A stretch of DNA of 64,000 bases, taken from contig NC_088795.1 in the NCBI RefSeq assembly GCF_011386835.1, forward strand, positions 114,221,434 to 114,285,433, read 5' to 3'. The stretch's first letter is position 1; each line of letters begins with the position of its first letter. Of the stretch, positions 1 to 11,015 are shown one piece after another. Origin of the DNA: Chrysemys picta bellii. Its lineage: Eukaryota; Chordata; Testudines; Emydidae. Position numbers and translations under genes: made by a program. Under the pieces are notes generated by a model. The model did no database searches. It saw only the letters and a list, made by a program, of their open reading frames with translations, and was not told the DNA's origin.

Positions 1-1330
1 TTAGGATGTATTTCATCAGGACCTAGTGACTAGAAGACATCTAACTTGTCTTGTAATTTTTAATTTGTTCTTTCCTTATTTTAGCCTTTGATGCTACCTC
101 ATTTTCCCTGGCATTCATTACGTTAGAGGTCCAATTACTACTCAACTTTTTGGTGAAAACTGAAAGAAAAAAGTCATTTAGCACTTCTGCCATTTCTCTA
201 TTTTCTGTTATTGTTTTTCTCCTTTCATTGAGTAACAAATCTACCCTGTCCTTGGTCTTCCTCTTGCTTCTGATGTATTTGTAGAATGTTTTCTTGTTAT
301 CCTTTATGTCTCTAGCTAGTTTAATCTTGTTTTGTGCTGTGGCCTTTCTAATTTGTCTATACATACTTGTGTTATTTGTTTAAATTCATTCTTTTGTAAT
401 TTGACCTAGTTTTCATTTTTTGTAGGACTCTCTTTTGAGTTTCAGAACATTGAAGATCTCCTGGTTAAGCCAGCATGGTCTCTTGCCAGACTTCCCATCA
501 TTCCTATGCAGTGGGATAGTTTGCTCTTGTGTCCTTTGGAAAACTGCCAACTTTCTTGAACTGTTTTTCCCCTTAGACTTGCTTCTTAGAGGATCTTACC
601 TACCAACTCCCTGAGTTTGCTAACGTCTGCCTTCTTGAAATCCATTATCTTTATTGTGCTGTTTTTCCTCCTACCATTCCTTAGAATCATGATCTCTACC
701 ATTTTGTGATCACTTTCACCCAAGCTGCCTTCCACTTTCAAATTCTCAACCAGTTCCTTCCTATTTGTCAAAATCAAATCTAGAACACCTCCACCTTCTG
801 AAATAAAAATGTTTATCCAATACATTCCAAGAACTTGTTGGATAGTCTGTGCTCTGCTGTGTTATTTTTCCAACAGATGTCTGGGTAACTGAAGCCCCCC
901 CCCCCCCCCCCCGAGTCCTATGCTTTGGATGATTTTGTTAGTTGTTTATAAAAAGCCTCATCCACCTCTTCTTCTTGGTTAGATGGTCTGTAGTAGACTC
1001 CTACCATGACTACCCCCTTGTTTTTTTACTTCTTTTATTCTTACCCAGAGACTTTCAACAAGTCTGTCTCCTATTTACATCTCAACCTCAGTCCAAGTGT
1101 CTACATTTTTTATATATAAGGCACACCTCCTCACTCTTCTCCATCTGTTCTTCCTGAGCATGCTGTACCCTTCTATTCCAATATTCCAGCCATGTGTATT
1201 ATCCCAGCAAGTGTCTGTGATGCCAACAGAGTCAGAGTTGTGTTTATTAACTAGCATTTCTAGTTCTTCCTGCTTATTCCCCATACTTCTCACATTAGTA
1301 TACAGACATCTAAGATATTGTGGCAATATT
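1..1330 (-). mobile_element. CR1-like LINE fragment: endonuclease and pre-RT linker, runs off the left edge
   Basis: This is the 5' half of an old non-LTR retrotransposon on the minus strand. Frame pieces at 1075-1326, 586-825 and 41-364 read as an apurinic-type endonuclease start (LYTNVRSMGNKQEEL), its C-terminal end and the linker before the reverse transcriptase. The catalytic Ser-Asp-His triplet near the endonuclease end is still present (LGESDHKMV, about positions 706-714). The pieces lie in different frames with stops between them, so it is a pseudogene. The reverse transcriptase would lie left of base 1. In CR1/L2-group LINEs this enzyme nicks target DNA for reverse transcription. CR1 assignment rests on remembered family resemblance. 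Confidence 0.75.
895..912. repeat. Poly-C tract, 18 nt
   Basis: An uninterrupted run of 18 C lies inside the decayed LINE endonuclease. It is a simple repeat and a likely site of length variation or assembly error. Confidence 0.95.
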
Positions 1331-1559
1331 TAAGCATTCTCCAGGTAAACTAGATTTATATAGTGGGATCCCAAGAGAAGTGGATGGAGTTTTCTACACT
1401 TTAAAGTTCCCTGGTTATAAAACACATTGGTGTGGGTGTGGGTGGGTGTGTCTTTTACACCTACCTGCCCACACAACTGGTGACACAATTTCTTATGAAG
1501 TTTGCCCGACGCTTCCCATGACAAGAGGTAGCTATAGAATGATCAAGTCACTCCTTAAC

Positions 1560-3010
1560 CTACTCTTTGTTAAGATAAGCAGATTGAGCTCCTTAAAATT
1601 TTCATTATAAGGCATGGTTTCCAGTTCCTTAATTTTGTGGTTCTTCTTTCAACCTTTTACAATATCCTTTTTAAATTATGGACATCAGACCAAACCAGTA
1701 GCAGTTGCACCAGTGCCAAATACAGAGATAGGAGTAGATAAAATAACCTACACAAGATTCCCTTGTTTATACATCCAAGGATAGCATTAGCCCTTTTGGT
1801 CAGAAGTGTCACATTGGGAGCTTGTGATCATCTGTTTATACACCATGACCGCCAAGTTTATTTCAGAGTTGTGTCTCAGGTTAGAGTTCCCCATCCTGTA
1901 GGTATGTCCTGCATTCTTTGTCTTGTATGAATACTTTTATATTTGGATGTATTAAAATGCATATTATTTATTTGCATCCAGTTTACCAAAGATCCAGATT
2001 GCTCTGTATCAGTTAACTCTTTCTTATTTACCACTCCCCCAATCCTTGTGTTATCTGCAAACTTTATCAGTGATGATTTTATGTGTTCTTCGAGTTCATC
2101 AATAAACATTTTAATAGCGGACTGCCAAGAACCAATCCCTGCAGGACCCCCCTATAAACACACCCACATGACAATGACTCCCCATTTACAATTACATTTA
2201 GAGATCTATCAGTTAGCCACTTTTAAAGCCATTTAATGTGTGTCATACTGATTTTGTATGGTTCTAGTTTCTTAATCATAAAGTCATGTGGTGCCAAGTC
2301 AAATGCATTATAGAAGTCTATTACTTCAAGCACTGTTACCTTTACCAACCAAATATATAATCTCATAAAAAAAGATATCATGTTAGTTTGACAAGATCTA
2401 TTTTGCATAAGTCCATGCTGATTGGCATTAATTATACTACCTTTCTTTAATTTTGTATTAATCAAGTCCTGTATAAGCTGCTCCATTATTTTTCCCAGGA
2501 TAAAGGTCAAGGTGACAGGCCTATAATTAATCAGATCATTCCACTTACCCTGGTAAAATATTGGCACAACGTTAGCTCACTTCCAGTCCTCTGGAATGCC
2601 CCTATTTTTCCAAGACTTATTGAAAATCAACATCAACAGTCCAGAGAATCATCAACCAGCTCCTTTAAAACTCTTGATGTAAGTTATTCAGACCTGCTGC
2701 TTTAAAAATGTCTATATTTAGTAGCTTTAACAACCTCCTGAGTTACTGTTGGAATGTTAAGTATTTCATCATCATCATCCATGCCATCTTGCTGTTTCTC
2801 CAAATACAGAACAGAAATATTTATTGAGGAATTGTCCTTTTCTGATTATTGACAATTCTGTCATCTCCATCTAGTAATGGACCAATGCCATTGTTAGGAT
2901 TTCTTTTGTTTCTAATATACTTAAAAAATTCCTTAAAACAGGAAACCTTAATTCTAGTATTTCCTAACTTTTGAGTGCTTGACTTTGCAGACTTAGTAAT
3001 GTTCTTTTAT
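1560..3010 (-). mobile_element. Second CR1-like LINE fragment: reverse transcriptase region
   Basis: A separate minus-strand LINE copy. The piece at 2223-2567 carries the RT fingers motif (NYRPVTLTFILGKIMEQ), and 1876-2109 carries the palm box. The palm box reads FADNTRIGG, so the second catalytic aspartate is Asn (about 2050-2052). The stretch 1560-1870 resembles the C-terminal and 3' tail part of the family, and 2570-3010 the region before the RT. Frames are broken throughout, so it cannot encode an active enzyme. Bases 1331-1559 between this and the first copy hold only a GT-rich patch that I cannot assign. Confidence 0.7.
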
Positions 3011-3189
3011 TGGTTTTTGTGTGTGTGCCATATATATAATTATTATTTAAATAATATTTTATTCTGGTGATAGTGTTATTAAAGAAGTAGATCTGGCGTT
3101 TTGCCTCAAAGACTCTGGATTTGTCTAGTCTCCTCTGGCAGCCTGTTTAACGACTGAACCCTCTCGACCAAGAATACTTTATCTATGGC

Positions 3190-3890
3190 TTTCATATGCA
3201 CCAGATCACTGAGAAGCACAGCTGTCTGGCTGTGTTATAACTGGGATCTGATCTGATGGTGGTTTTAAAGATAAAGTCCAAGGCTTTGAACTGACAATGG
3301 AAGTGGACCAGGGAAAGACTAGAAAGATATGAGCAGAAAGGTTGACGTGTATATGGTAATCCCTCCCTTTGCAGAGATGGGCTGCCAGAGTCTGCACAAG
3401 CTGGAGCATCGGCATTGTTTTCATGTTCAGCCCCAGATACAGTGAGTTGCAGTAGTCACATCTGGAGGTGATGACAAGATGCATCATTGTGGTAGCTTCT
3501 TGTTTGGAGCCAGGGATGGAATTTCTTAGCAAAATGGAGGTGGAAGCAGTGCTTTTTGCCTGTGATGCCACCTGATCATCCAAATTTAATGACAAGTTGA
3601 GCAGGGTCTGAAGGCTTCACACCATTTTGGTGCATGTGTGGGAGGGGGGAAGGAAGTTCAGACACCTTTGGTTGAAGGGAGGATAGTGTCCCAGCTAGTT
3701 CTCCAAAGCATTTATTTCTTCCAACCAGTATAACTTTGTGCTTCATGGTGTTGAATTTGGGACAGCTATTCTTCAGTCACGTGTTCAAATCCTGAAGGAA
3801 TTGTGACATCCTTTTAATGGCATTGGTATAGCTTGTGGCAAATTAGATACACAGCAGTGTGTCATCAGCATATTCACAAAATAGAGCAAG
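3190..3890 (-). mobile_element. L2-like LINE reverse transcriptase remnant
   Basis: The minus strand reads EYADDTLLCI at about 3852-3881, with the RT catalytic Tyr-Ala-Asp-Asp intact at 3861-3872. Downstream, an open frame at 3206-3595 contains SRCDYCNSLYLGLNM followed by LQLVQTLAAHL. That pairing is typical of the C-terminal half of L2-type LINE reverse transcriptases. The two parts are separated by frame changes, so the copy is dead. It differs clearly from the CR1 copies on its left. Confidence 0.7.
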
Positions 3891-4286
3891 GTAATTTCTT
3901 ACAGAACGTTTTAAAGGCAAAGTACACCAGCGAGCTGGAGGATGCAATATGTGCCGAGCTGTACAGATGTGCAGATAACACAAAACCAGGAAAACTGGTA
4001 GTCATTACCAAAGAGGAATGGGGTATGAGGATGAGACTGAAAAATGGGGGGAGATTATTATTGTCTAGCTAGTCAGATTCTGTAAGATGGTGCTCAGGAA
4101 AAGATCTGTGGAAAGTACCTTAAAAGTTGTAGCTTAACGTCTGGCAGCAGTCAAGAGAAAGAAATAGAATTGTGGGATATGCTGGTAAAGGAACAGAGCA
4201 CAAAGCAAAAGAGATTACCAAGGCATTCTATAAGAGTGAAGGACAGTGTTGGCCTATGACAAGAAAGATTTGTTATTAGTTTATTA
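3891..4286. other. No gene recognised
   Basis: Unassigned sequence. A 79-codon frame covers 3833-4072 on the plus strand, but its first part is antisense to the L2 fragment and I recognise nothing in it. Confidence 0.5.
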
Positions 4287-4400
4287 TTACTTAATATTTA
4301 CATCATAGCAGTGCCCAGAGAACTGGGGACCTGTTGTACATGGAACTGTAAAAACCAAGAGGTCCCTACCTTAAAGAGCTTACAATCTAAGAAAATGAGC
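4287..4400 (+). repeat. Short interspersed repeat ending in the AGCTTACAATCTAA motif
   Basis: Ends in AAGAGCTTACAATCTAAG. The same block recurs, in diverged form, near 16225-16335, 46925-47065 and 48945-49000. I cannot name the family. Confidence 0.5.
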
Positions 4401-4449
4401 CATATAAGAAGAGTGGGAAGAGGGGAAAAAATTCAATACATTTACTTTG

Positions 4450-4545
4450 ATTAGAAGCTCTTTGGGGGCAGGAGCAGTACAGCACCTGGGACAATGGGGC
4501 CCTGATACCTGATTGGGGTCTTTAGGTGCTATAAAAAAAGTGTAG
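4450..4545 (+). repeat. Short interspersed repeat with the AAGCTCTTTGGGGGCAGG motif
   Basis: Begins with AGAAGCTCTTTGGGGGCAGG and contains GGGACAATGGGGCCCTGAT. Related copies lie at 14325-14420, 16685-16800 and 28060-28175. The family is not assigned; it resembles the 3' part of an old amniote LINE or SINE. Confidence 0.5.
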
Positions 4546-5560
4546 CAGTGCTCCAAAATTCAGTTTTGGGGTAACAAGCAGGGTGACCCTGACGCACTCC
4601 CAGTCCCAAATTTTTCCCAAACTGTGTGCTCTGCAATGTCCAGTCCCCTCCTGGACAGTTCAGAGAAATAATAAGGTTTGTTTGTTCTTTAAAGACACAA
4701 AAGCTTATTAGCTGGGGCAAATACACTCTTCCCTTTGAATACCACACTCAGTTTGTTTATAGTAAACATATAACAAATTTGTTATCAATAGGATGACAAG
4801 TAAAAGGAATCAAGTTAGAAAGGGTTACAAGCAAATAAATGTAAAAACATATATCTAAAAGTCTGAAATGTAATCTAGCAAGGTATAGGCTTTGTTCAAG
4901 TTGGTTTCTCACCTATATTCAGTTTCCAGAGACTTCAAACCCATCTTGGTTGAAGGACCCATTTTTCTCAACTTGCAAGAGCTCTGTTCCCTTGTGTCTG
5001 TCTAGGGATGGATGCCAAAGATGGCTTCTGTCTTTGCTCATATCTCCCAAAATTCAATTACTTTGTTTCAAGAGGCAAGATGACCTCATGCTGTTTTTCC
5101 TTTCCTGTGGGCTTCCCATCCCCCCCATATTTAAATAGGGCTTCCATTGTTTTGATGTCACCATGCTTAATTTACTTAGGAGACAGGTAAATAGCTGCCT
5201 TTTCTCCTGTCTGGGAGGGAATCTGTTTGGCCATAGATTTTAAAACATAATATCATTAAGTATCCATATTTCCTCGTAAGTGTTAATACATACATTTCAC
5301 AGTGTGTGATTAGCTCCCAGAAAAGACCTCCCTCTATACACTTTTATAAAACAGTAATATTGAATACAATCAGTTGATTCAATTGCTTATCACTTGAGGT
5401 TCAGTGCCCCAGTATTTATAGATCAGTAAACCTTTTAAATGGATTCTTCTGAGGATTACCCATTAAAGTAAAGTTTATTCAAGCTGTGAGGAAGGTGATA
5501 TGGAGCTGGTGGTGAGGGAAGCTCCATACTCTTTCTTCCCTCACTTGCTAGCTTAATAGC
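4546..5560 (-). mobile_element. Probable LTR-type sequence, minus strand
   Basis: An AT-rich stretch of about 1 kb without coding capacity that I associate with long terminal repeats of reptile LTR retroelements. The minus strand carries an AATAAA at 5474-5479. No TG...CA ends or target duplication could be fixed, so limits and orientation are tentative. It might equally be the 3' untranslated part of another element. Confidence 0.35.
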
Positions 5561-5729
5561 TTTGTTTACCTAATATGTAAAAATGGACCTTCACTGTCTT
5601 TGCCTGAAGACCAAGCAGGTCAGAGAATCAAATACACATTCCTTTATCTAAGGCAGACCTGTTTACCAACTCCCCCTGACAGGCCTAGTTTAAACACACT
5701 TTAGTTATAATTCTAGCATACATCCTAGG

Positions 5730-7940
5730 ACGGGTTGCCCCCCTTTAAGGTGCCACCTGATGTACTGAGATGCCACCGAGCATGCCTGTTCTGCCAGCCT
5801 GGGCCCCCTTTACCGTGTCTTGCTGAGCCAGGCTCTTAAGCCTCCTCTAGCACACACACAGACAGGGCCACACCCAGCTGCAGAAAGACACAGACACTGA
5901 GATCAGCTCTGGGAAGACTCAGTTTAAGGGACTTGCCCCAGCACTCAGGTGCCCACCTCCGTTGGAGTGCAGACCCAAAGGTATATTGTCTTGCACTATA
6001 TAGAAAAATCTGCACAGCGCAAGCTCATAAAAATTCTCCCACTCCCTCAACATGAAGAGAGATATGCACAGCTTCTTGCCCTCCCAGATATGGATTGCAC
6101 AAACTGAGTTATGTTATAAACAAGAAATAAGTTTATTAACTACAAAAGACAGATGTTAAGTGATTATAAGGGATAGCAAACAGAACAAAACATATTACTA
6201 AGTAAATAAAACAAAACACACAAACTAAGCTTGATTCACTAAAGAAACAGGTCACAAAATGTAATTTCTCACCCTGGATGTTGAATAAGGCAGGATGCAG
6301 AGTTTCTGTAGCTTAGAGTTCCAGTTATCTCTTCTTACAGACTGGACCCGTTTCAGTCCGGACTCACCCCTGCCTTTCCCCTCAGGTACTTTCAGCAGTC
6401 TTTCTTCTTGGGTAGGCAACGGAGGAGAGTCCAGATTAGCCCCCTCCCCAGCCTTAAAAAAGATTTACCTAAGGTGGGAAATCTTTGTTTGCTCCCCATC
6501 CCCCTACAGAGAAAAAGTACTAGCAGCGTCCAAGGTGGTATTTTGTATCAGGTGACAGGACCGCCTGACCTGGTAGTCTCACAGCTACGTCCCAAGATGC
6601 CTCTCAGGAAGGAGAGAGATTAGTATCTTCACAGTCTTGTTGTTTCTTCCTAACGGCCCATCAAGGCTGATGGCCTGTTTTCTGGTGGGTGTCTCCCAAA
6701 TACACACCCAGCTGTAATTGTTACATAGTCCATATATCTAACTTTAGATACAGAAATGATACATGCATACAAATTGGATAATCACATTCAGTAACTTATA
6801 ACCTTTCCAGTGATCATAGAATCATAGAATATCAGGGTTGGAAGGGACCTCAGGAGGTCATCTAGTCCAACCCCCTGCTCAAAGCAGGACCAATTCCCAA
6901 CTAAATCATCCCAGCCAGTGCTTTGTCAAGCCTGACCTTAAAAACCTCTAAGGAAGGAGATTCCACCACCTCCCTAGGTAACCCATTCCAGTACTTCACC
7001 ACTCTCCTAGTGAAAAAGTTTTTCCTAATATCCAACCTAAACCTCCCCCACTGCAACTTGAGACTATTACTCCTTGTTCTGCCATCTGGTACCACTGAAA
7101 ACAGTCTAGATCCATCCTCTTTGGAACCCCCTTTCAGGTAGTTGAAAGCAGCTATCAAATCCCCCCCTCATTCTTCTCTTCTGCAGACTAAACAATCCCA
7201 GTTCCCTCAGCCTCTCCTCATAAGTCATGTGCTCCAGCCCCCTAATCATTTTTGTTGCCCTCCGCTGTACTCTTTCCAATTTTTCCACATCCTTCTTGAA
7301 GTGTGGGGCCCAAAACTGGACACAGTACTCAAGATGAGAGGCCTCACCAATGTTGAATAGAGGGGAACGATCACATCCCTCGATTTGCTGGTAATGCCCC
7401 TACTTATACAGCCAAAATGCCATTAGCCTTCTTGGCAACAAGGGCACGCTGTTGACTCATATCCGTAGGTCCTTTTCTGCAGAACTGCTTCCTAGCCATT
7501 CGGTCCCTAGTCTGTAACAGTGAATGAGATTCTTCCATCCTAAGTGCAGGACTCTGCACTTGTCCTTGTTGAACCTCATCAGGTTTCTTCTGGCCCAATC
7601 CTCTAATTTGTCTAGGTCCCTCTGTATCCTGTCCCTACCCTCCAGCATATCTACCACTCCTCCCAGTTTAGTGTAATCTGCAAAATACCTTACATGAGCC
7701 ATCTTGCATAAAGTATATCTTAGTTATGCAATATTCATATCATAACCATATTTCTATGAGGAATATGGGGTGTCATGTCACACATCTATAACTCTTAATA
7801 CCCAGTGCGTACATACATCACACAAGAATATTAATGATCATTATTATTAGTTTTCAAATGATGCCTCACAAGGTATATTTTGTACAAAGATTATTACAAT
7901 AGTGTGTAAGGTGTGAATACAGGGGGGCTTAAGGTGATGG
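5730..7940 (-). mobile_element. LTR-type element, minus strand, split by a CR1 insertion
   Basis: Sequence left (5730-6811) and right (7688-7940) of a young CR1 appears to be one interrupted element: the left part ends CCTTTCCAGTGA and the right part resumes ATACCTTACATGAG. An AATAAA lies on the minus strand at 6132-6137. There is no coding frame of note, which fits a solo LTR. Outer ends are uncertain because no matching target duplication was found. Family assignment rests on resemblance to LTR sequence I remember from turtles. Confidence 0.4.
6812..7687 (-). mobile_element. CR1 LINE, 5'-truncated, minus strand
   Basis: The 3' end (left side) shows the CR1 octamer tail TCATAGAATCATAGAAT, and the body reads as RT thumb and C-terminal domain. 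Frame pieces lie at 6901-7158 ([16 protein letters not shown]), 7106-7288 (KLERVQRRATKMIRGLEHM) and 7457-7702. The palm box in the last reads FADYTKLGG, so the second catalytic aspartate has become Tyr (about 7673-7675). The copy stops just upstream of the palm box. It is nearly identical to the 3' part of the CR1 at 24.5 kb, so it is comparatively young. It sits inside an LTR-type element with no obvious target duplication, as is usual for CR1. Confidence 0.9.
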
Positions 7941-8454
7941 TAGAAGAAAACTATGTGTGGTGTTATTTGAAGAAATTCTGAGGGACTATATCAGTGTGTA
8001 TACCAAGGGCAAGTACCATGTGACTGAGTGCAACAGGCTTCAGATAAACAAATAACTGAAAAGTTTAAACATATAGCATATCAAGCATTGCAGTCTCAAA
8101 GTGTTGTAAATGCACTCACTACATAAACTTTAAAGAGGACACCAAAAGAAAGTTAGAATTGACTAGGCTGCAAGAAAGTCTTTACCCAGTTTGTGGACCA
8201 TGTACCAAACAAACGGAGAGAGAAGTGAAGAAATTTGGAAACAGGGTGTTTGCTGCTGCTGCTAGAGCCAAATGGTTCAATTCCTGCCACTGGACATTAG
8301 ATGAGACATCAGCAAAATGATTAATTTTCCCTGGCACATTCCTAATTCTGAATTACTTACAATAAGGAGAGAGAAAAAAACAGGGGGTGGGCTTTTAAAA
8401 ATGCTCAGGTACTTTAAAGAGGTATTTGAGGAATATGCATGATTAATGGACAAA
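7941..8454. other. No gene recognised
   Basis: AT-rich sequence without a convincing reading frame or recognised repeat. Confidence 0.5.
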
Positions 8455-8715
8455 CTTAGATGACTATAAGGAGAGACATGATCTAGTTCCTGGGAGCCAC
8501 AAACTCTTGAATTTTAATCCCAGCCCTGACATCAACCCCTGGGAGTTTTGCCATTGACTTCATTGGGGCCAGTATTTCATCCTTAACCTCTGTCTTGGTT
8601 CCCCCTTCTCTAAATCAGGGATAATACTTACCTATGTGACAAGGGTGTTGTGTGAGAGTCAACTAGTTTAATTTTCAAAGGGATTGGAATATAAATTCTT
8701 ATTACTACTAGTAAT
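8455..8715 (+). mobile_element. MIR-like SINE containing a small inserted hairpin repeat
   Basis: The 5' part (GGGAGCCACAAACTC then TTTTAATCCCAGCCCTGAC) and the later CTAAATCAGGGATAATACTT and AAGGGTGTTGTGTGAG blocks follow the layout of tRNA-derived MIR-type SINEs. Between them, at about 8533-8580, is the palindrome-like GTTTTGCCATTGACTTCATT block found in several other places in the window. Confidence 0.55.
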
Positions 8716-8792
8716 AATCCAGCTACATCCTGGATTATTGTTACTTTTTTGCAAATAATCAGGCTCATAATGAGCTTTGGTAAAAAGAATTC

Positions 8793-9485
8793 TAGGACAA
8801 ACTACCATACCACACAACCATACCATACCACGCCTACTCTGTCCCATATCTACTCTGGCAACAGCATCAGAGGACCCAACCACATCAGCCACACCGTCAA
8901 GGGCTCATTCACCTGCACATCCACTAATGTTACATATGCCATCATGTGCCAGCAATGCCCCTCTGCCATGTACATTGGCCAAACCGGACAGTCCCTCCGC
9001 AAAAGAATAAATGGACACAAATCGGACATCAGGAATGGTAACATACATAAGCCAGTAAGTGAACGCTTCAATCTCCCTGGTCATTCTATTACAGATTTAA
9101 AAGTCACTATCACTGAACAAAAAACCTTCAGAAACAGACTTCAAAGAGAAACAGCAGAACTAAAATTCATTTGCAAATTCAACACCATTAATCTGGGCTT
9201 GAATAGGGACTGGGAGTGGCTGGCTCATTACAGAAGCAGCTTTTCCTCTCCTGGAATTGACACCTCCTCATCTATTATTGGGAGTAGACTACATCCACCC
9301 TGATTGAATTGGCCCTGTCAACACTGGTTCTCCACTTGCGAAGTAACTCCCTGCTCTCCATGTGTCAATATATAATGCCTGCATCTGTAACTTTCACTCT
9401 ATGCATCTGAAGAAGTGAGGTTTTTACCCACGACAGTTTATGCCCAAATAAATCTGTTAGTCTTTAAGGTGCCACCAGACTCCTT
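8793..9485 (+). mobile_element. Penelope-like retroelement (PLE), 3' end
   Basis: A 5'-truncated PLE with the GIY-YIG nuclease part and the 3' untranslated tail. The tail at 9400-9485 (GCATCTGAAGAAGTGAGG, then AAATCTGTTAGTCTTTAAGG) is the same sequence that forms the stems of the fold-back insertions at 20.9, 30.2 and 63.1 kb, which ties those small elements to this family. The reverse transcriptase is missing. No target duplication was found. Confidence 0.8.
8838..9303 (+). pseudogene. GIY-YIG endonuclease domain of a Penelope-like element (fragment)
   Basis: An open frame that can be read from an ATG at 8749 but looks like PLE sequence only from about 8838. Numbering from that ATG, residues 63-65 (TYAIMC) and 75-77 (MYIGQTG) form the GIY and YIG strands. 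A CQQC cysteine pair lies between them (residues 67 and 70), as in PLE nucleases. Arg84 (SLRKRINGHK) and a Glu in QRETAEL (134-137) fit the catalytic Arg and Glu. The end NRDWEWLAHYRSSFSSPGID is also typical of the family. The nuclease would cut target DNA for insertion of the retroelement. The frame is open to a natural-looking stop at 9303, but without the reverse transcriptase or a PLE start codon this is a dead fragment. Confidence 0.82.
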
Positions 9486-10475
9486 GTTATTTTCACACAA
9501 AATAAAAAGCACTATATAAATGTAGGCTGCAGTATCTTATTGCCTTAATTAGATTTCCCTGCCTCCTTATATGACTGCTGAGTTGTTAGCTTCCAGGAAC
9601 TGCTTAGGTTCATCATAATCAAAAAGTAAATATTTAATGTGTTTTTACACTACTGTTAGCTTGGGTGGATATAAAATTGCAGTGTTTTCCCTCAACTTAA
9701 AAATTCAGTTTTACATGTTCTTAGCCTGTCACTGCAGAGGTAGGTAGGAGATGGGAGTGTGTGTGTGAAAGACAGACAGGTAAAGGGAGGAGGCACAGTG
9801 AATTCTCTGTTTGTTGTTGTCCAATTTTCTGTTTCTTCATATAGGGTAAGGCTCAGTTCCTGTCAGTGAGAAAACTGCTGATCATAGCTTAGGCTAGAAC
9901 AGGCCCATAGGTCCTTTATGACTGCTGTTAGGTCAAAACTATAGGCTTGATTTCCTTTCCCTTAACCAGGTGTAAACTGAAGGAATTCCCTTGAAGCCAA
10001 TTAAGTTACACCAGTGTAAAATTGGTGTAATGAGAATCAGCCCCTAATTTTCTTTCCCTTTGTATTTCTGTGAGCTCATAGAAGACTGTTGGACAAATCC
10101 TGTTTGCCATATTGAGGCAGCCCAGTGAAGGCAAAGGAGCTATTAATGTGAGTAAGGGGAGTAGGATGTATCCCATTATGTATAGTGCAAAGAGAAACTC
10201 AATGGCTTCTATTTGCACAGATCTATGAAAACCTTTTCTTGGGTTTCACTCTGCATGGTCTTGTACCCTTTCAATTTTGCTTCAAGTTTTTGCATTCAAA
10301 CCTGCCCAAATGTCAAAAGCACATGGTTGTATTTGGCTTTGGGTTGACACAAATCTGAGAGTTCTATATACTTTTGATGAGAAGTCTTAAACAAGTCCCT
10401 TGGTTCACTTGAAAGCAGGCTGAGTTTTGAGTTTATACTGAAAACAAACCTGTTTTGTAATAATAATTAATGGAG
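9486..10475. other. No gene; a short amniote repeat near 9955-10045
   Basis: Mostly unassigned. Bases 9955-10045 hold an AGTTACACCAGTGTAAAA and GAGAATCAGCCCC motif pair, an old interspersed repeat also seen near 44205-44275. Nothing else is recognised. Confidence 0.45.
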
Positions 10476-10660
10476 ATATCCCATCTCCTAGAACTGGAAG
10501 GGACCTTGAAGGTCCATTGAGTCCAGCCCCCTGCCTTCACTAGCAGGACCAAGTACTGATTTTGCCCCAGATCCCCAAGTGGCTCCCTCAAGGATTGAAC
10601 TCACAACCCTGGGTTTAGCAGGCCAATGCGCAAACCACTGAACTAACCCTCCCCTCCCCC
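10476..10660 (-). mobile_element. tRNA-derived SINE of the turtle Cry type, minus strand
   Basis: Read on the minus strand it starts with a tRNA-like head (AGTTCAATCCTTGAGG as the B-box region, near 10590-10605) and ends with a CR1-like tail (AAGGTCCCTTCCAGTTCTAG). The same arrangement occurs in the clearer plus-strand copy at 19.8 kb. Pol III SINEs of this build are known from cryptodiran turtles. The A box is eroded. Confidence 0.7.
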
Positions 10661-10689
10661 GTCTGTGGTTTTGTAACAAATTTCACACC

Positions 10690-11015
10690 TAGAAACATAG
10701 GAATTTACCAGACTGGTTCAGGCCTAAGGACCATCTAGTTCAGTATCCTGTTTCTGACAGCAGCCAGCGTGAGATGCTTCAGAGGAAGGTGTAAGAACTC
10801 ACAGCAGCCAAATGGGGCATAATCTGCCCCCTACACTAGGCACCTCATCCTGATCTCTAATAGAGATTGCCTTAAACCCTGAAGCATGAGGTTTAACATC
10901 CTTTTCAAATGTATTAGCATGAATTCTGATACCTCTGGATTTTTTGATATCTGTATAAATGTCCAATCCCTTTTTGAATATGATAAATTCTTTACCCAAT
11001 CAGGGCTGCATAATC
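10690..11015 (-). mobile_element. Old CR1-type LINE 3' tail
   Basis: The block GAAACATAGGAATTTACCAG, then CCATCTAGTTCAGTATCCTG, parallels the tail of the CR1 subfamily at 36.45 kb. It is strongly diverged and has no useful frame. Confidence 0.6.

Noticed and set aside
4546..7940. Paired LTRs of one provirus
   Set aside because: The two LTR-type stretches do not resemble each other and no internal gag or pol frame lies between them.
8749..8837. N-terminal 29 codons of the GIY-YIG frame as real protein
   Set aside because: This part is flanking AT-rich and CCATAC-repeat sequence; PLE similarity starts only at about 8838.
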